Below, piece by piece: positions 37,735-48,986 of a stretch of DNA of 64,000 bases. The DNA lies in the NCBI GenBank assembly GCA_030063045.1, contig JAQSEB010000037.1, positions 2,356,001 to 2,420,000 on the forward strand. Direction: 5' to 3'. The stretch is from Pratylenchus scribneri. Taxonomy: Eukaryota > Nematoda > Chromadorea > Rhabditida > Pratylenchidae. The notes beneath the pieces are model-generated. The model was not told the DNA's origin. It was given only the letters and a program-made list of their open reading frames with translations, and did no database searches. The translations under genes were made by a program, and so were the position numbers. The number at the start of each line of letters is the position of its first letter. The stretch's first letter is position 1.

Positions 37735-38575
37735 TTGCTTTTCTGCGGAATCTCTTCATATCCATTTATCACTTAATGCTTCAACCGCCAATGGGAATGT
37801 GGAATCTATGATGAAACAGCAAATAAATTCAAGCACAAACAATCTGTCATTTATCAATGCTCTTAATGCAATTTCAAATTTTGTTGAATTAGATGCACTA
37901 TTGGCATATAGGAAGAAGTAAGTTCAGGCAATTTAATTAACTATTAATTATCCTATTGAAAACATAGAAATTGCCGAAAAAATAATACAAAATTTTCAAA
38001 AAATTTGATTGTTTTAGTAAATTTTTTTTCCCGATATTCTCAAACCATATACCAAAAATTGGATAGAGCTGGTCTAGACTCATTGAATGTTATCGCAAAT
38101 ATTATGGGGAACAAATTTAATTTATTTAAATTCATTGAATTCACTCACAATTTGGTGTCAAAATTCTGATATTTTTAAAATAATAAATATTCCTAAATTT
38201 AATTCAAATTTTTTCTAGACAAAATAATTTTAATATTTTGGTAATTTATCCAAAAAAATGGCATCATATTTTCCATGTTAAAATTTTGACTTTTTAAAAA
38301 AAATACTAAAATAAGCCAATTAATTCTTGCTTAACCTTTAAATTTACAAAATAATTAGTCATCAAAACTTTGTAAAATTTTATATTTTTTCAACAAAAAT
38401 AAATTTATTTTTGTATTATTATTTCACTTAATATATTTCAGGTTTTCCAGAAAATTTACAGCCTCAATATCCATTCCATGAATTTCCTGAGCAAATTTCC
38501 TGCCAAATGCGTCCTAAAAAAACAAGTCAGTGTCATTTGAATTCATTAATAATGAATAAATAAATTATTTTAAAA
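37735..38575 (+). pseudogene. unrecognised gene fragment, two candidate exons
   Basis: Exon candidate 37,735-37,917 encodes a coherent segment including NGNVESMMKQQINSS and NALNAISNFVELDALL and ends at a strong donor AA|GTAAGT. A second candidate, 38,443-38,575, encodes FPENLQPQYPFHEFPEQ and reaches a stop. The first exon is a diverged copy of the 34,430 and 36,775 segments in the duplication, where the frame is worn. Family unknown. Without a supported start I call it a fragment. Confidence 0.35.
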
Positions 38576-40130
38576 TATTATTTAATTTGGCGAAATAGTT
38601 AATATTTAGTAATGACAAAATAATAAGTAATGTTTTAAAGGTCTATACCATACATTTACAAACCAATTTTACCTAATTGAATAGAGCTGGTCTAGACTCA
38701 TTGAATGGTATATAATTTGGTCATGTTTTGATCAAAATTAAATGGTATTAAACGGTTTAAACTAATTTAGATTTATTGGTTCAAAACCAGTTAAAAACTT
38801 TAAATTTTATACCATTAGATCGCTCTTGACTAGATCTATTACAATTAATATATGGTTTATGATTGTTAATGTGGGTTGATTAAATCTGATCCTATTTGAT
38901 TATTTTTTTGTAAATTATTTGCATCGGTTACATTATCGGTTCCCATCCTATTTTCAGAATCAATTTTGCATTTTCGCATTTCTCGGCATTCTCTTCCATT
39001 AACATTTATTGGCAATTTGAATCAATTTCATTATATTGGAAATAATTTAATAATTTTATTGAATTAAAAAGCAAATGGCCTAATTCAAATTGATCAATTC
39101 CGAAATGAATTAATTTTGATGAGAATATTCGGCCAAATGATTCCATTTACAACAATTTTCGGCAAATTTGGCTACAAAAGATAGAATTTAGGCAATTCAA
39201 TGGAAAGTATTTTTTGACGTGACAGTCAACGATGGAAGTGGGTGAAAATTATTAATAGGGATTCAATTCTTTGGACGCAAAAATCTTAAAATAGATGATT
39301 AAAGTTTTTTTGGAAAATTTTTCTCAAATAAGTCACAAATTGCTAATATAATTCAAAAACAGAATACTCATAAACACAATTTTTTTTCTTTTTTTCATCA
39401 AATCTAATACATATAAAAATTAGTAAAAATCTAGAAATTCCCTAATTAATTATTATTAAAATAAAATTGAGTAAATTATTTTGAATTAAAATAGTTTTTG
39501 ATTTGTAATAAATCAGAAATTGATTTTAGACCCTACAAAGCTTATGAAAATTTATGAATCTCATCGAAACGCATTGATTTATATTTTATTTGGTAGATTT
39601 TAACTCAAAATTTACAAGAATTAAACTAAAAGCAGGAGATAGAGTTTAGAGAGTTTAATTTGCTCGCTAAATTTCGACTAAAATTAATAAATAAATATGT
39701 AGAAAGACGTATCTATACAAAGTTTAAGGTTTATAGAATATAAAACAGATTTCTGATTTATTAAAAAAATTTTTTTGATTTAAAAAAATTTTTCTCTAAT
39801 TAATTAATTGGATATATTGTCAGATTAGTGTGAATTGAATATTTTCTTTGGCCAAAAACAAATTGGATGATTCTTAATCATGGATGCGATCATAAAAATG
39901 TAAAATGCCATCAATGTGTATTTTTTTTGAATTCCAAATGAATTTGGTTATAAAGAACAAATTATATTTGCTTTATTCCATTTGCATAATCTTTAAATAT
40001 TAAAATTAGAAGAATTCAATAAATTGTGGTTAGTTTGAATTATTTCAATATATATTAATTATTCCAACAATTTTTTTGGTTTAATTCGCTATTTAATATA
40101 TATATATAAAGGTTTAATTTTTACTTAAAA
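38576..40130. other. gene-free AT-rich region with a fold-back element
   Basis: No exon supported. 39,515-39,775 has inverted ends (AATAAATCAGAAAT at left and its complement at right), related to the fold-back element at 22.7 kb. A GATAGAGCTGGTCTAGACTC word near 38,060 and 38,685 also occurs, diverged, at 34,690 and 37,030. Confidence 0.5.
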
Positions 40131-41504
40131 ATTAGTCGATAGGAGGACGTAAGCCATTGTCTGTAATCCTCCTATCTTCTAATTTTTAATGCGGATGATT
40201 ATTTTAAAATAAATTATAAGAACAAGAATGAAAAAAAAGTATAGTTAAATATTAGTCGATAGGAGGACGTAAGCCATTGTCTGTAATCCTCTTATCTTCT
40301 AATTTTTAATGCGGATGATTATTTTAAAATAAATTATAGGAACAAGAATGAAAAAAAAGTATAGTTAAATATTAGTCGATAGGAGGACGTAAGCCATTGT
40401 CTGTAATCCTCCTATCTTCTAATTTTTAATGCGGATGATTATTTTAAAATAAATTATAGGAACAAGAATGAAAAAAAAAGTATAGTTAAATATTAGTCGA
40501 TAGGAGGACGTAAGCCATTGTCTGTAATCCTCTTATCTTCTAATTTTTAATGCGGATGATTATTTTAAATTATAGGAATAAAAATGAAAAAAGAGTATAG
40601 TTAAATATTAGTCGATAAGAGGACGTAAGCCATTGTCTGTAATCCTCTTATCTTCTAATTTTTAATGCGGATGATTATTTTAAATTATAGGAATAAAAAT
40701 GAAAAAAGAGTATAGTTAAATATTAGTCGATAGGAGGACGTAAGCCATTGTCTGTAATCCTCTTATCTTCTAATTTTTAATGCGGATGATTATTTTAAAA
40801 TAAATTATAGGAACAAGAATGAAAAAAAAGTATAGTTAAATATTAGTCGATAGGAGGACGTAAGCCATTGTCTGTAATCCTCTTATCTTCTAATTTTTAA
40901 TGCGGATGATTATTTTAAAATAAATTATAGGAACAAGAATGAAAAAAAAAGTATAGTTAAATATTAGTCGATAGGAGGACGTAAGCCATTGTCTGTAATC
41001 CTCTTATCTTCTAATTTTTAATGCGGATGATTATTTTAAAATAAATTATAGGAACAAGAATGAAAAAAAAGTATAGTTAAATATTAGTCGATAGGAGGAC
41101 GTAAGCCATTGTCTGTAATCCTCCTATCTTCTAATTTTTAATGCGGATGATTATTTTAAAATAAATTATAGGAACAAGAATGAAAAAAAAAGTATAGTTA
41201 AATATTAGTCGATAGGAGGACGTAAGCCATTGTCTGTAATCCTCTTATCTTCTAATTTTTAATGCGGATGATTATTTTAAATTATAGGAATAAAAATGAA
41301 AAAAGAGTATAGTTAAATATTAGTCGATAGGAGGACGTAAGCCATTGTCTGTAATCCTCTTATCTTCTAATTTTTAATGCGGATGATTATTTTAAAAAAT
41401 TTTAGGAATAAAAATGAAAAAAGAGTATAGTTAAATATTAGTCGATAAGAGGACGTAAGCCATTGTCTGTAATCCTCTTATCTTCTAATTTTTAATGCGG
41501 ATGA
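40131..41504 (+). repeat. 12-copy tandem array (about 117-121 bp unit) with conserved stem-loop
   Basis: Each unit contains ATAGGAGGA ... TCCTCCTAT around GCCATTGTCTGTAA, then TCTTCTAATTTTTAATGCGG, then an AT-rich tail with a variable A run. Stem variants among copies are GGAGGA/TCCTCC, GGAGGA/TCCTCT (wobble) and AGAGGA/TCCTCT (compensated), so pairing is kept. Outer TTAG/CTAA also pairs. Twelve copies are counted by the GCCATTGTCTGTAA core. Confidence 0.92.
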
Positions 41505-41764
41505 ATAATTTGTTTTTTTAATACAAATATTTTTTTATTTAATTTTCTTATACATGGATTGGCTGAACAAAGTATTTTATTTTGAATATGTTTTTGTGCA
41601 ATGCATAAATTATTTAAATGTAAGTTTTTTAATTAATAAATATTTATTTTTTTTTACCTTGATGGCAGAAGATAAAAATTTATTGCAAAATTGTTTTTGT
41701 ATATTCAATAAATAATTGACTGTGAGTTTTTTTCTATTATTTTCAAATAATTAAATCTTTTTTC

Positions 41765-42227
41765 ATGGATCTTGGAACAAACATATATTACAAAAGGAAT
41801 ATTATATTGAATTAATATGTGCGTTTTATTAATTATTTGAAAATAATAACCAATATTTTCATGCTTCATTGATTTCTTATTGAATATATTGAATGCTTAA
41901 AAACTATTTATATTTGGAAATAATTTTACTACGTGAGTTTGATTGAATAATTAATTAAAATTTTTTTATTTTTTTACAAACCATTAATGTTGGAAATGGA
42001 TCTTGGAACAAACATATATTACAAAAGGAATATTATATTGAATTAATATGTGCGTTTTATTAATTATTTGAAAATAATAACCAATATTTTCATGCTTCAT
42101 TGATTTCTTATTGAATATATTGAATGCTTAAAAACTATTTATATTTGGAAATAATTTTACTACGTGAGTTTGATTGAATAATTAATTAAAATTTTTTTAT
42201 TTTTTTACAAACCATTAATGTTGGAAG
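41765..42227 (+). repeat. 231-bp tandem duplication upstream of gene 1
   Basis: ATGGATCTTGGAACAAACAT and the following sequence recur at 41,765 and 41,996. The duplicated block and its neighbours share GTRAGTTT words (near 41,620, 41,720, 41,932, 42,163, 42,278), and a diverged copy of its ACCATTAATGTTGGA part lies at about 47,190 before gene 3. Confidence 0.88.
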
Positions 42228-42494
42228 TCCATTTTACACATTTATTGTCTACAGATTCTTATATTTTGCAAAATATTTAAAATGTGAGTTTGTTTATTTT
42301 ATTTATTACATTTTTTATAACCTAAATTTTTCATGGACAATTGGTGAATTCATCATAGAAAGCAAAATTGTAAATTTTTTCGCGGATATTGGATATTGGA
42401 TCACACAAATTTCTATGCCAAAATATTGATAAGCCATTACAATATATTGTAAATAATGGATATATAATAAATGCTATATTTAAAATTTCAGGCA

Positions 42495-42590
42495 AATCTG
42501 CAGGCCAAAATCACCTTTTAGTGTAACAATTTATATTTGCACTTACCCTTTGGGTCTCAGTCAGATGCAAATATTTATTATTACTCTATT
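42495..42590 (+). promoter_or_regulatory. conserved upstream hairpin module, copy A
   Basis: Stem ATTTGCA (42,535-42,541) pairs with TGCAAAT (42,566-42,572) around an inner ACCC-TTT-GGGT hairpin. A diverged copy upstream of the giant gene keeps the pairing by a compensatory change. It sits about 230 bases before the ATG of gene 1. The reverse strand contains a donor-like GGGTAAGT in the loop region. Confidence 0.55.
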
Positions 42591-42801
42591 TTGTGTTTTT
42601 GTGTATTCTTCAATTATTATTATTATTATGGCGGCAAAATATATTATATTCCTTCAATTCTATCGTCAAAAATAATGATTAAAACTTCCTAAAATTACTC
42701 CCAATCTTATTCATTTTTTATAAAAAATTATAAAAAAATAAAAAAAATAAATAGTATAATTTTAGCTAAATTACAAAAAAGAATTTAATAAAAAAATATT
42801 A

Positions 42802-43966
42802 ATGTCTACCAAACAATTGCGACAAATTGTACATGATCAAAAAGTGGCTGAAGATAAACGAAAAAAGGAAGAAAAATTGGCGAAACAACAACAAAAATTG
42901 GCTGCTGATAAAAAAAAGAATGAGGAAAAAAAGTTAAAAAGGATGGCGCAACAAACTGCAAGAAATATTTCGCGCAAGGGGTTATTCAGATTTAGAATTG
43001 ATTAAAAATTAAATTATTATTATAATTAAAGTTTGGAACAATTGCAAAGTAGGCAACAAATTGAAAATAATGTTTCCGAAATTGACGACGCCCAATTATT
43101 AGCCGATTTTGCCGAGTATATATATTTTTTTATTCACAAATATATTTTTAACTTAACTAAGGCAAATTCTCTGTCCTGTGGCTCCACCAGTATTTCCAAT
43201 GGAAGAAAATGAGCAAAATGACAAAGAAACATCGTAATTATTTTAATTATGAAAATATTTATTTGTATATTTAAATAGCGAGGAATTTGCATCACAGAAC
43301 ATTGAAATGGTGGAAAATGAGCAAAATCTTTCTGAGTATTTTTTTTCATTTATATTTATTTGTTAATATTTTTTAAATTTTAGTCAAATTATTTTGCCAA
43401 AATCTGCACCAGTTCCTTCTTTGTCGGACTATCGAATACATCGAAAACGACATATGTTAGTTACTTTTTTCCTTTATAAATATTTAAGTTAAAAAATATT
43501 GAAAAATATGCTCTACTTTTCCATTTATATTTTTTTATCATATTTCAAAATAGGAAAAAAAATGCACAGCCGCCCAATACTTTAATGGAAATAGGGAATG
43601 GGCAGAATCCAACAATGTTAGTCACAAAATTTTATTTTTATATTTAGAAAATTTTTTATTATATTTTAAGTTTTCGAGATGTTTTGGACAACATTATTGA
43701 TCCTCGTGAGCGTGACACTACCGGAGAACATCTAAGTCATGATTATAGTAGATATTGTCGCATTTGCCGGAGAAAAAATAAAATCCATCAATTAAATCAA
43801 ACAGCGAATGAGTTGGATTATGCATATGTATATAGTTATAAAAAAAATAATTTTTATATAGTATTCATTTCAGAACAATCTAAAGGGCAGTGAGAGAAAA
43901 TTGAGCAGAGCTGTTAAAGAAACAAGGAATAATTTGGAAGCGGCTGAAAAATTATTGAAAAAGTAA
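42802..43966 (+). CDS. element gene 1: coiled-coil basic protein of unknown function
   Basis: Eight exons, approximately 42,802-42,979, 43,030-43,116, 43,161-43,232, 43,279-43,335, 43,384-43,455, 43,553-43,616, 43,671-43,827 and 43,874-43,966, joined by GT/AG introns of about 45-100 nt. It starts MSTKQLRQIVHDQKVAED, followed by a highly charged Lys/Glu/Gln helix. The middle is acidic, with repeated MEENEQN and VENEQN words. Near the end is HDYSRYCRICRRKN, a possible half zinc-binding site, followed by another predicted coiled coil ending EAAEKLLKK. No known family is recognised. A structural or nucleic-acid-binding role within the element is conceivable, but this is a guess. It is the first of three same-strand genes, and the 171-bp structured module begins 60 bases after its stop. 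Confidence 0.6.
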
Positions 43967-44025
43967 AATGGTTAAAATATGTTTTGTTTTATATTATTTT
44001 CAATTTGTTAATCTATTTTCTATGT

Positions 44026-44196
44026 TGTTAATTTAAAATCTGATAAAAAAAAAACAAAATAATGACTCACGATTATACCGCCGGCTTCCCCGAAGGCATA
44101 ATAGATGTCGAGCCGAGTGAGTCGGAAACTGTCTAATTTTTTGGAGAGTGGTTAGACAGGCTAAGTCCAAGTATAAAATATTTGGATAGCGGTTTT
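44026..44196 (+). ncRNA. 171-bp structured module, copy 1 (candidate small RNA or 3' element)
   Basis: Near-identical to 46,870-47,040. GACTCAC (44,064-44,070) pairs with GTGAGTC (44,117-44,123), and CTGTCTAA (44,129-44,136) pairs with TTAGACAG (44,152-44,159). An Sm-site-like AATTTTTTGG lies in the loop of the second stem. GC content is far above the flanks. It may be a small nuclear or SmY-like RNA, or a 3' processing element of the element's genes; neither is proven. Confidence 0.45.
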
Positions 44197-44771
44197 AATT
44201 GAGAATATGTTTGATGGTTCATTTTGTTTACAATATTTTTGGATTAGTCTAATTTTAAATTAAACTTATTAATTGGATTAAATATTTTTACGATTAAAAA
44301 TATTTTTTAAATTATTTGATGATAACACTATTATATAATAAAAAACATATTCTCTTTAACTTGAAATTCTCTCTTAACTCATTTTATAATCTATCATTTA
44401 TATGTCCGCAATGACATTGAACTATACCTGCACATATGGAATATTTTGAAATTGCACTTGTCCGCAATGACGTTAAACTATGCTTACATTTATTGAATAT
44501 ATCCAAAATGACTTTTTCCTCGCCATATTGGCATCAATTTACACCCATTGTGTTAGATAAATCCTAAATATAATTTTTGTTTAAGGCAAACCCAAATATT
44601 GCTTTATTTCCTTTGAAAATTAAATAGATAAAATCAAATAGAAAAATATTTGAATGGGTTTAGTTTAGAGAAATTTAGTTTTAATTCATAATTTTGATTG
44701 ATTCGGTTCTTTTCCTTTAGGAATAATTTAAAATCTAACATTCTTTCTTAAATTTTAGATAAGCGAATAAA
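44197..44771. other. spacer before the envelope-like gene
   Basis: AT-rich, without coding signal. GTCCGCAATGAC occurs twice (about 44,403 and 44,460). Presumably holds the promoter of the next gene. Confidence 0.45.
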
Positions 44772-46788
44772 ATGTACAAATATTTGAAAGTTGTTTTCTT
44801 TATAATTTTATTATGTTCTCCAAGTAATTCCATTGATGCCGAAAAATTTTTGCTGGATCATAATGTTGAATTTGAATTTATGGGAAATGGAGTGTTAGTT
44901 ATATATAAAAATAATTGCATTAAACTTTATTTAAGGAATGTTGATGAGATTCAATTACAATGTGTGGATATGCCGACAATCGATTATGGCTATTTTGGAG
45001 AAAAGATTTTAGCTGTAATAATTTTGCAAATTTAACTCCATTTAAATCTTTTTAAGTTCGGAGAAGATTTAAATGAACAATTTCCTGATTTTGTACAATT
45101 CAAATTTAAAAAGGCAAATGAATTCTATGATACACTGAGGAAATATTGTCCAAATCAAGCGGATAATGAATTTAACCATATAAGAAAGCCAAGATTTGTT
45201 GTAGCATTGGTTGTGGGTGGAGTAGCAACAAGTAAATATTTTGAATAATTTTAAATTTATATTTTTTTAGTATTAATCGGAACCGGTATAATATGGCTGA
45301 GTAAAACAATAAATAATCAAGGAAAAGAAATCAACATGGTACAAGAAGAAATTAATGCTCTGCATAATGCGACTGAAATATTATCAGAACAATTAAAATT
45401 AAAGCAAATGGAAATTGATTATACTGCAAAGTGATTATCATTATTTTTCTTTTAATTTTATAATTAATAGAATGTTACGTATCCGGGCATATGAAGTAGA
45501 ATTGGAAAAATTTATTGAGCGTGAAATTACATTTCTTCGTCTTTTTTTTAATGGTAAAGGAGATGAAATATTGGAAATGGATGAGACATATACAACGGTT
45601 TGATTAAACTTATTCATAAATTTCATAAGTTTCTCAATATTAGCTCTTGAACGATGCATTAAATGGTGTCAATATGACGAAGACAACCTTGGCCACATTA
45701 AAAATGATTCCTAATGGTTGTATTATGGAAAAGAATCGGAATTGGCCTCGATTTCAATTGAAAGCAAAACTTTGTCATGCCAATCCTAATATATTTCCGA
45801 TTTATGACGTGATATTTATTCAGTATATTATTATTAATTGATATTTTTTTATAGATTATCGATAAAGGACATCTTTCTAACGAACATGTTTTCACATATT
45901 GGCCATATGCCCATCCTGTTGCGTTCATTAATTCTACTAGCTTCAGGCCTCTGAATTTTCTGCATTCATGCACTTTTAAAGTGACTTTCTAATATTTATT
46001 TATTTATAATTATAATTTTAAGCGTGGCCTTTTTATGTGTTATTTGCGAAATGATACAGAGAATTTTTGTAATATTAAAGGACATCTTTTACTCAACAAG
46101 CCATGCAAGCAGTTATATTTTGATTGGCATTTTCAAAAGAATACATTAATAAGAAAATTTCATGATCGTTATTTGGTCGCTACCAATGAAAAAGTAAAAA
46201 TTATAAAATATAATTTTTTATTTATATATTTAGAGTATGAATTTAATTCGTCAAAGGAATAATTCAAATGATATTGAAAATATTCAATTGTTGCATAATG
46301 TGAACATTATACATTTACCGGCGGAAACAAAGGCAATTATTGGAAATAAAAAAATTCGTGGTACAATTTCTATCAAAAATTTTCAAATAAGGCCACATAT
46401 CGACAATGTAATTTGTTTAATCGCTTTTTATGTACATTAGAATTTTTAGCATGTTTATATCAGTTTGCAAAAATATTTGAATTTTATGCAACATATTAAT
46501 GAAAGTGCTCAATTTTTGGAGAAGATTCAATCAGAAGAAGAAACACATTATCGAATGGCACATGAGCAATATGAGAAAATGGATAAAGAATTACAAAAAA
46601 GAATGGAAATTTTTGAAGAGATGAACAAAATAGGCGATAATGTGCTTAATAAAATTGGATCATTTGTTGGATTCCTTTTTGATTTAATAAAAACTAATTT
46701 TCTATGGATCTTCTTGGCTTTCCTTTCCCTATTTTTATTATATCGTCTTATTCTCAAACTTATACGTAAATTTTTTTTGAATTGTTAA
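44772..46788 (+). CDS. element gene 2: envelope/fusion-glycoprotein-like membrane protein
   Basis: Multi-exon gene (about nine exons, introns about 40-60 nt) from ATG 44,772 to the stop at 46,788, roughly 500 residues. It has a hydrophobic N-terminal signal peptide. At about 45,184-45,300 a basic IRKPR site is followed directly by a Gly/Ala/Val-rich hydrophobic stretch and then a heptad-like helix, in the order of a cleavage site, fusion peptide and heptad repeat 1. The middle part has spaced cysteines and N-x-S/T sites (for example NDTEN). The 3' part is a second charged coiled coil followed by one transmembrane segment and a short basic tail. This is the class I viral fusion-protein layout and resembles envelope genes of retroelements and other virus-like elements. 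I cannot assign a family. The reading is architectural, and a cellular adhesion protein is the alternative. It shares its downstream structured module with gene 1. No inactivating stop is seen. Confidence 0.6.
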
Positions 46789-46869
46789 GTATCACGGAAT
46801 TTTTAATTAAAATTTGTTTTAAACAATTTTTATATTTGTTTTTTACAATAATATTTACTTTTTGGATTT

Positions 46870-47040
46870 TGTTAATTTAAAATTTGATAAAAAAAAAACA
46901 AAATAATGACTCACGATTATACCGCCGGCTTCCCCGAAGGCATAATAGATGTCGAGCCGAGTGAGTTGGAAACTGTCTAATTTTTTGGAGAGCGGTTAGA
47001 CAGGCTAAGTCCAAGTATAAAATATTTGGATAGCGGTTTA
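46870..47040 (+). ncRNA. 171-bp structured module, copy 2
   Basis: Copy of 44,026-44,196, about 80 bases after the envelope-like gene. The few differences include GTGAGTT for GTGAGTC, which keeps the stem with a G-T wobble. The second stem CTGTCTAA/TTAGACAG and the AATTTTTTGG loop are unchanged. Confidence 0.45.
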
Positions 47041-47816
47041 ATTATGGAAGTAAAGCTTACCATAAAATTTAATACAGAATAATTCAATGTATTTAATGCC
47101 TAATTATTACATTTGAAAATAATTATTAGGATGTAAGTTTGAATGATTAATTAAATACAATTTTTAAATTTTATAAATTTCATGAACCATTAATGTTGGA
47201 TGTCAATTGCACATATTTTATTACATGGACATAATTTGAAAATGCTCTGCATTTGATTATACAAACTTTTTCAATTTGATAATTATTTTAAAGTGATATC
47301 AATTAAGCCCTTTATATTTATGGTAAATGATTTAACATAATATTAATAAAATATACTTAAAAATTTTCAGGAATATTATTCAACCCCATTCATAAATGTG
47401 CCTGCCCAAAACACCTTTTTGTAAAACAGCATTTATTTACACTTACCCTATGGGTCTATGTCAGATGTAAATATTTACTGATTTTGCAAGATAGTGACAT
47501 TGGTCGATAAAATTTACTACAATAAATTATATTATTATTTTTATGGCTCCAATATCGTCAAATAATTTTAATATTTATAAATTATTTTCTACAAGACTTC
47601 GAAATAATTCCGACATAATACAATCCCAAGATATCCATTAGCTCAATATCAAGCAAAATTCCCAAAATCCTTTTACAATTTTTTGAAAATAATTTTCATA
47701 TAAAATATATTAGATTTAATGAAATATACAAATTTTATTTTTAGCAAAACATTTGAAAATTATAATTGACTTTGCTTTTAATTAATTGGTTCAACGCTCA
47801 ATAAACAACAAAAATT
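47041..47816. promoter_or_regulatory. upstream region of the giant gene with hairpin module copy B
   Basis: A diverged paralogue of the region before gene 1. ATTTACA (47,435-47,441) pairs with TGTAAAT (47,466-47,472) around ACCC-TAT-GGGT. Compared with copy A, one G-C pair is replaced by A-T on both sides. An ACCATTAATGTTGGA word near 47,190 also matches the 42.2-kb region. Confidence 0.5.
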
Positions 47817-48986
47817 ATGTGTGATCTTTTTGGAGACAATGAAAAATGCGACTACAAGCTACGTGAATATTCTCCCGAAAGAATATTCGCTCCAGGAGAT
47901 GGTCATAATTGTTGTGAACCATTCAATGGCATTGATTTGTCAATGTTTCAAAAAAAGATTGCTGTAATATTAAAAAAATATAGCCAAATAATTTTTTTAT
48001 TAATAGCGAATAACCAAAGGACAATGGCTTGAAATATTGAAAATAAAAAGTAATTTATTGCATGGTGCTCGCTCAGGGAATCAAAGTGCATTGAAGGCAT
48101 TGGAGGCTTTTGCTGCAAAGATTGGAACATTAAAGAAGGAGGCTGATCTTCGAAAAAGGCAAAGTCTTGGACTGGATTTACGTCCGCCTAAAATGGAAGA
48201 ATGGAGCAACAACAGCTCAGGATGGGATGATATGAATGCAAATAATGAGCCTGTTTCTTGTAAAGGATGGGGTTTGAAGAAGTCGAAATCAATCACTTCT
48301 ATTCCTTTGCGGGTGCCTCTGAATTATGCCCCAATGCCTGTAAATAAAATTATTTTAATAATAGACAATTTTTATTTGTAAGGAACCAACAAAGCCTAAA
48401 TTGGATCCTAGAAAGGCAACTTCTTCATCTTCAAAATTTGCCAATATGCCGACTAATCGTTGGGTTACTGTTGGCAAGAACAATCAGAAAAAAGTTTAGT
48501 ATTTGTATTTACTTTTTAATTTATATTGTTCTAGGATAAAAACAAAGTGCCACAGCAAAATATTGGCAATATTTTGAAAACAATTATTGAATTGCCGGTA
48601 CAATTTTATTTATGTTACTTTATAAAAATTTTATTTAGAATAAGAAATTTGTTCTTTCAAATAAACCATCTCCTGATGCAATTCCAACAAAAGATGAGAA
48701 AGAGAAACGTATTTATTTTTTTTAATATTTTATATTTTTTTTTATTTTTATTAGGAATTACAAGAAGATCTTCTACAATTTCAACTGTCAAAACAAATGT
48801 TACTAAAACACCTGAATCATGCAAGATATGCAAAAAGATTGATCTGGACAAAGAAATACATGAAATGTTATGTGGATGTCGTGTTCATTTTGAATGTTTG
48901 GAAACATGGAAATTGGAGGATAAAAATAAGGAAAAAAAATGTCCAAATCCGAATCACGCCAAGAGATTCAGCTCAGAAAGTATAGT
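47817..48986 (+). CDS. giant gene: N-terminus with RING-like zinc finger
   Basis: Exons include 47,817-47,962, 48,006-48,340, about 48,382-48,492, 48,537-48,597, 48,640-48,710 and 48,756-48,980. The N-terminal part ([15 protein letters not shown]..., then [19 protein letters not shown]) is unrecognised. The last exon encodes [19 protein letters not shown] followed by [11 protein letters not shown] and CPNPNH. The C-x2-C ... CGCxVHFEC-x3-W ... CP spacing resembles a RING-H2 finger of ubiquitin ligases, with the final CPxC replaced by CPNPNH. It may bind zinc and act as an E3; activity cannot be judged. Confidence 0.55.

Noticed and set aside
48797..48985. Alternative open frame over the RING-like exon
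   Set aside because: The frame fixed by the preceding exon phase gives the ordered Cys/His pattern; the other frame has no motif.
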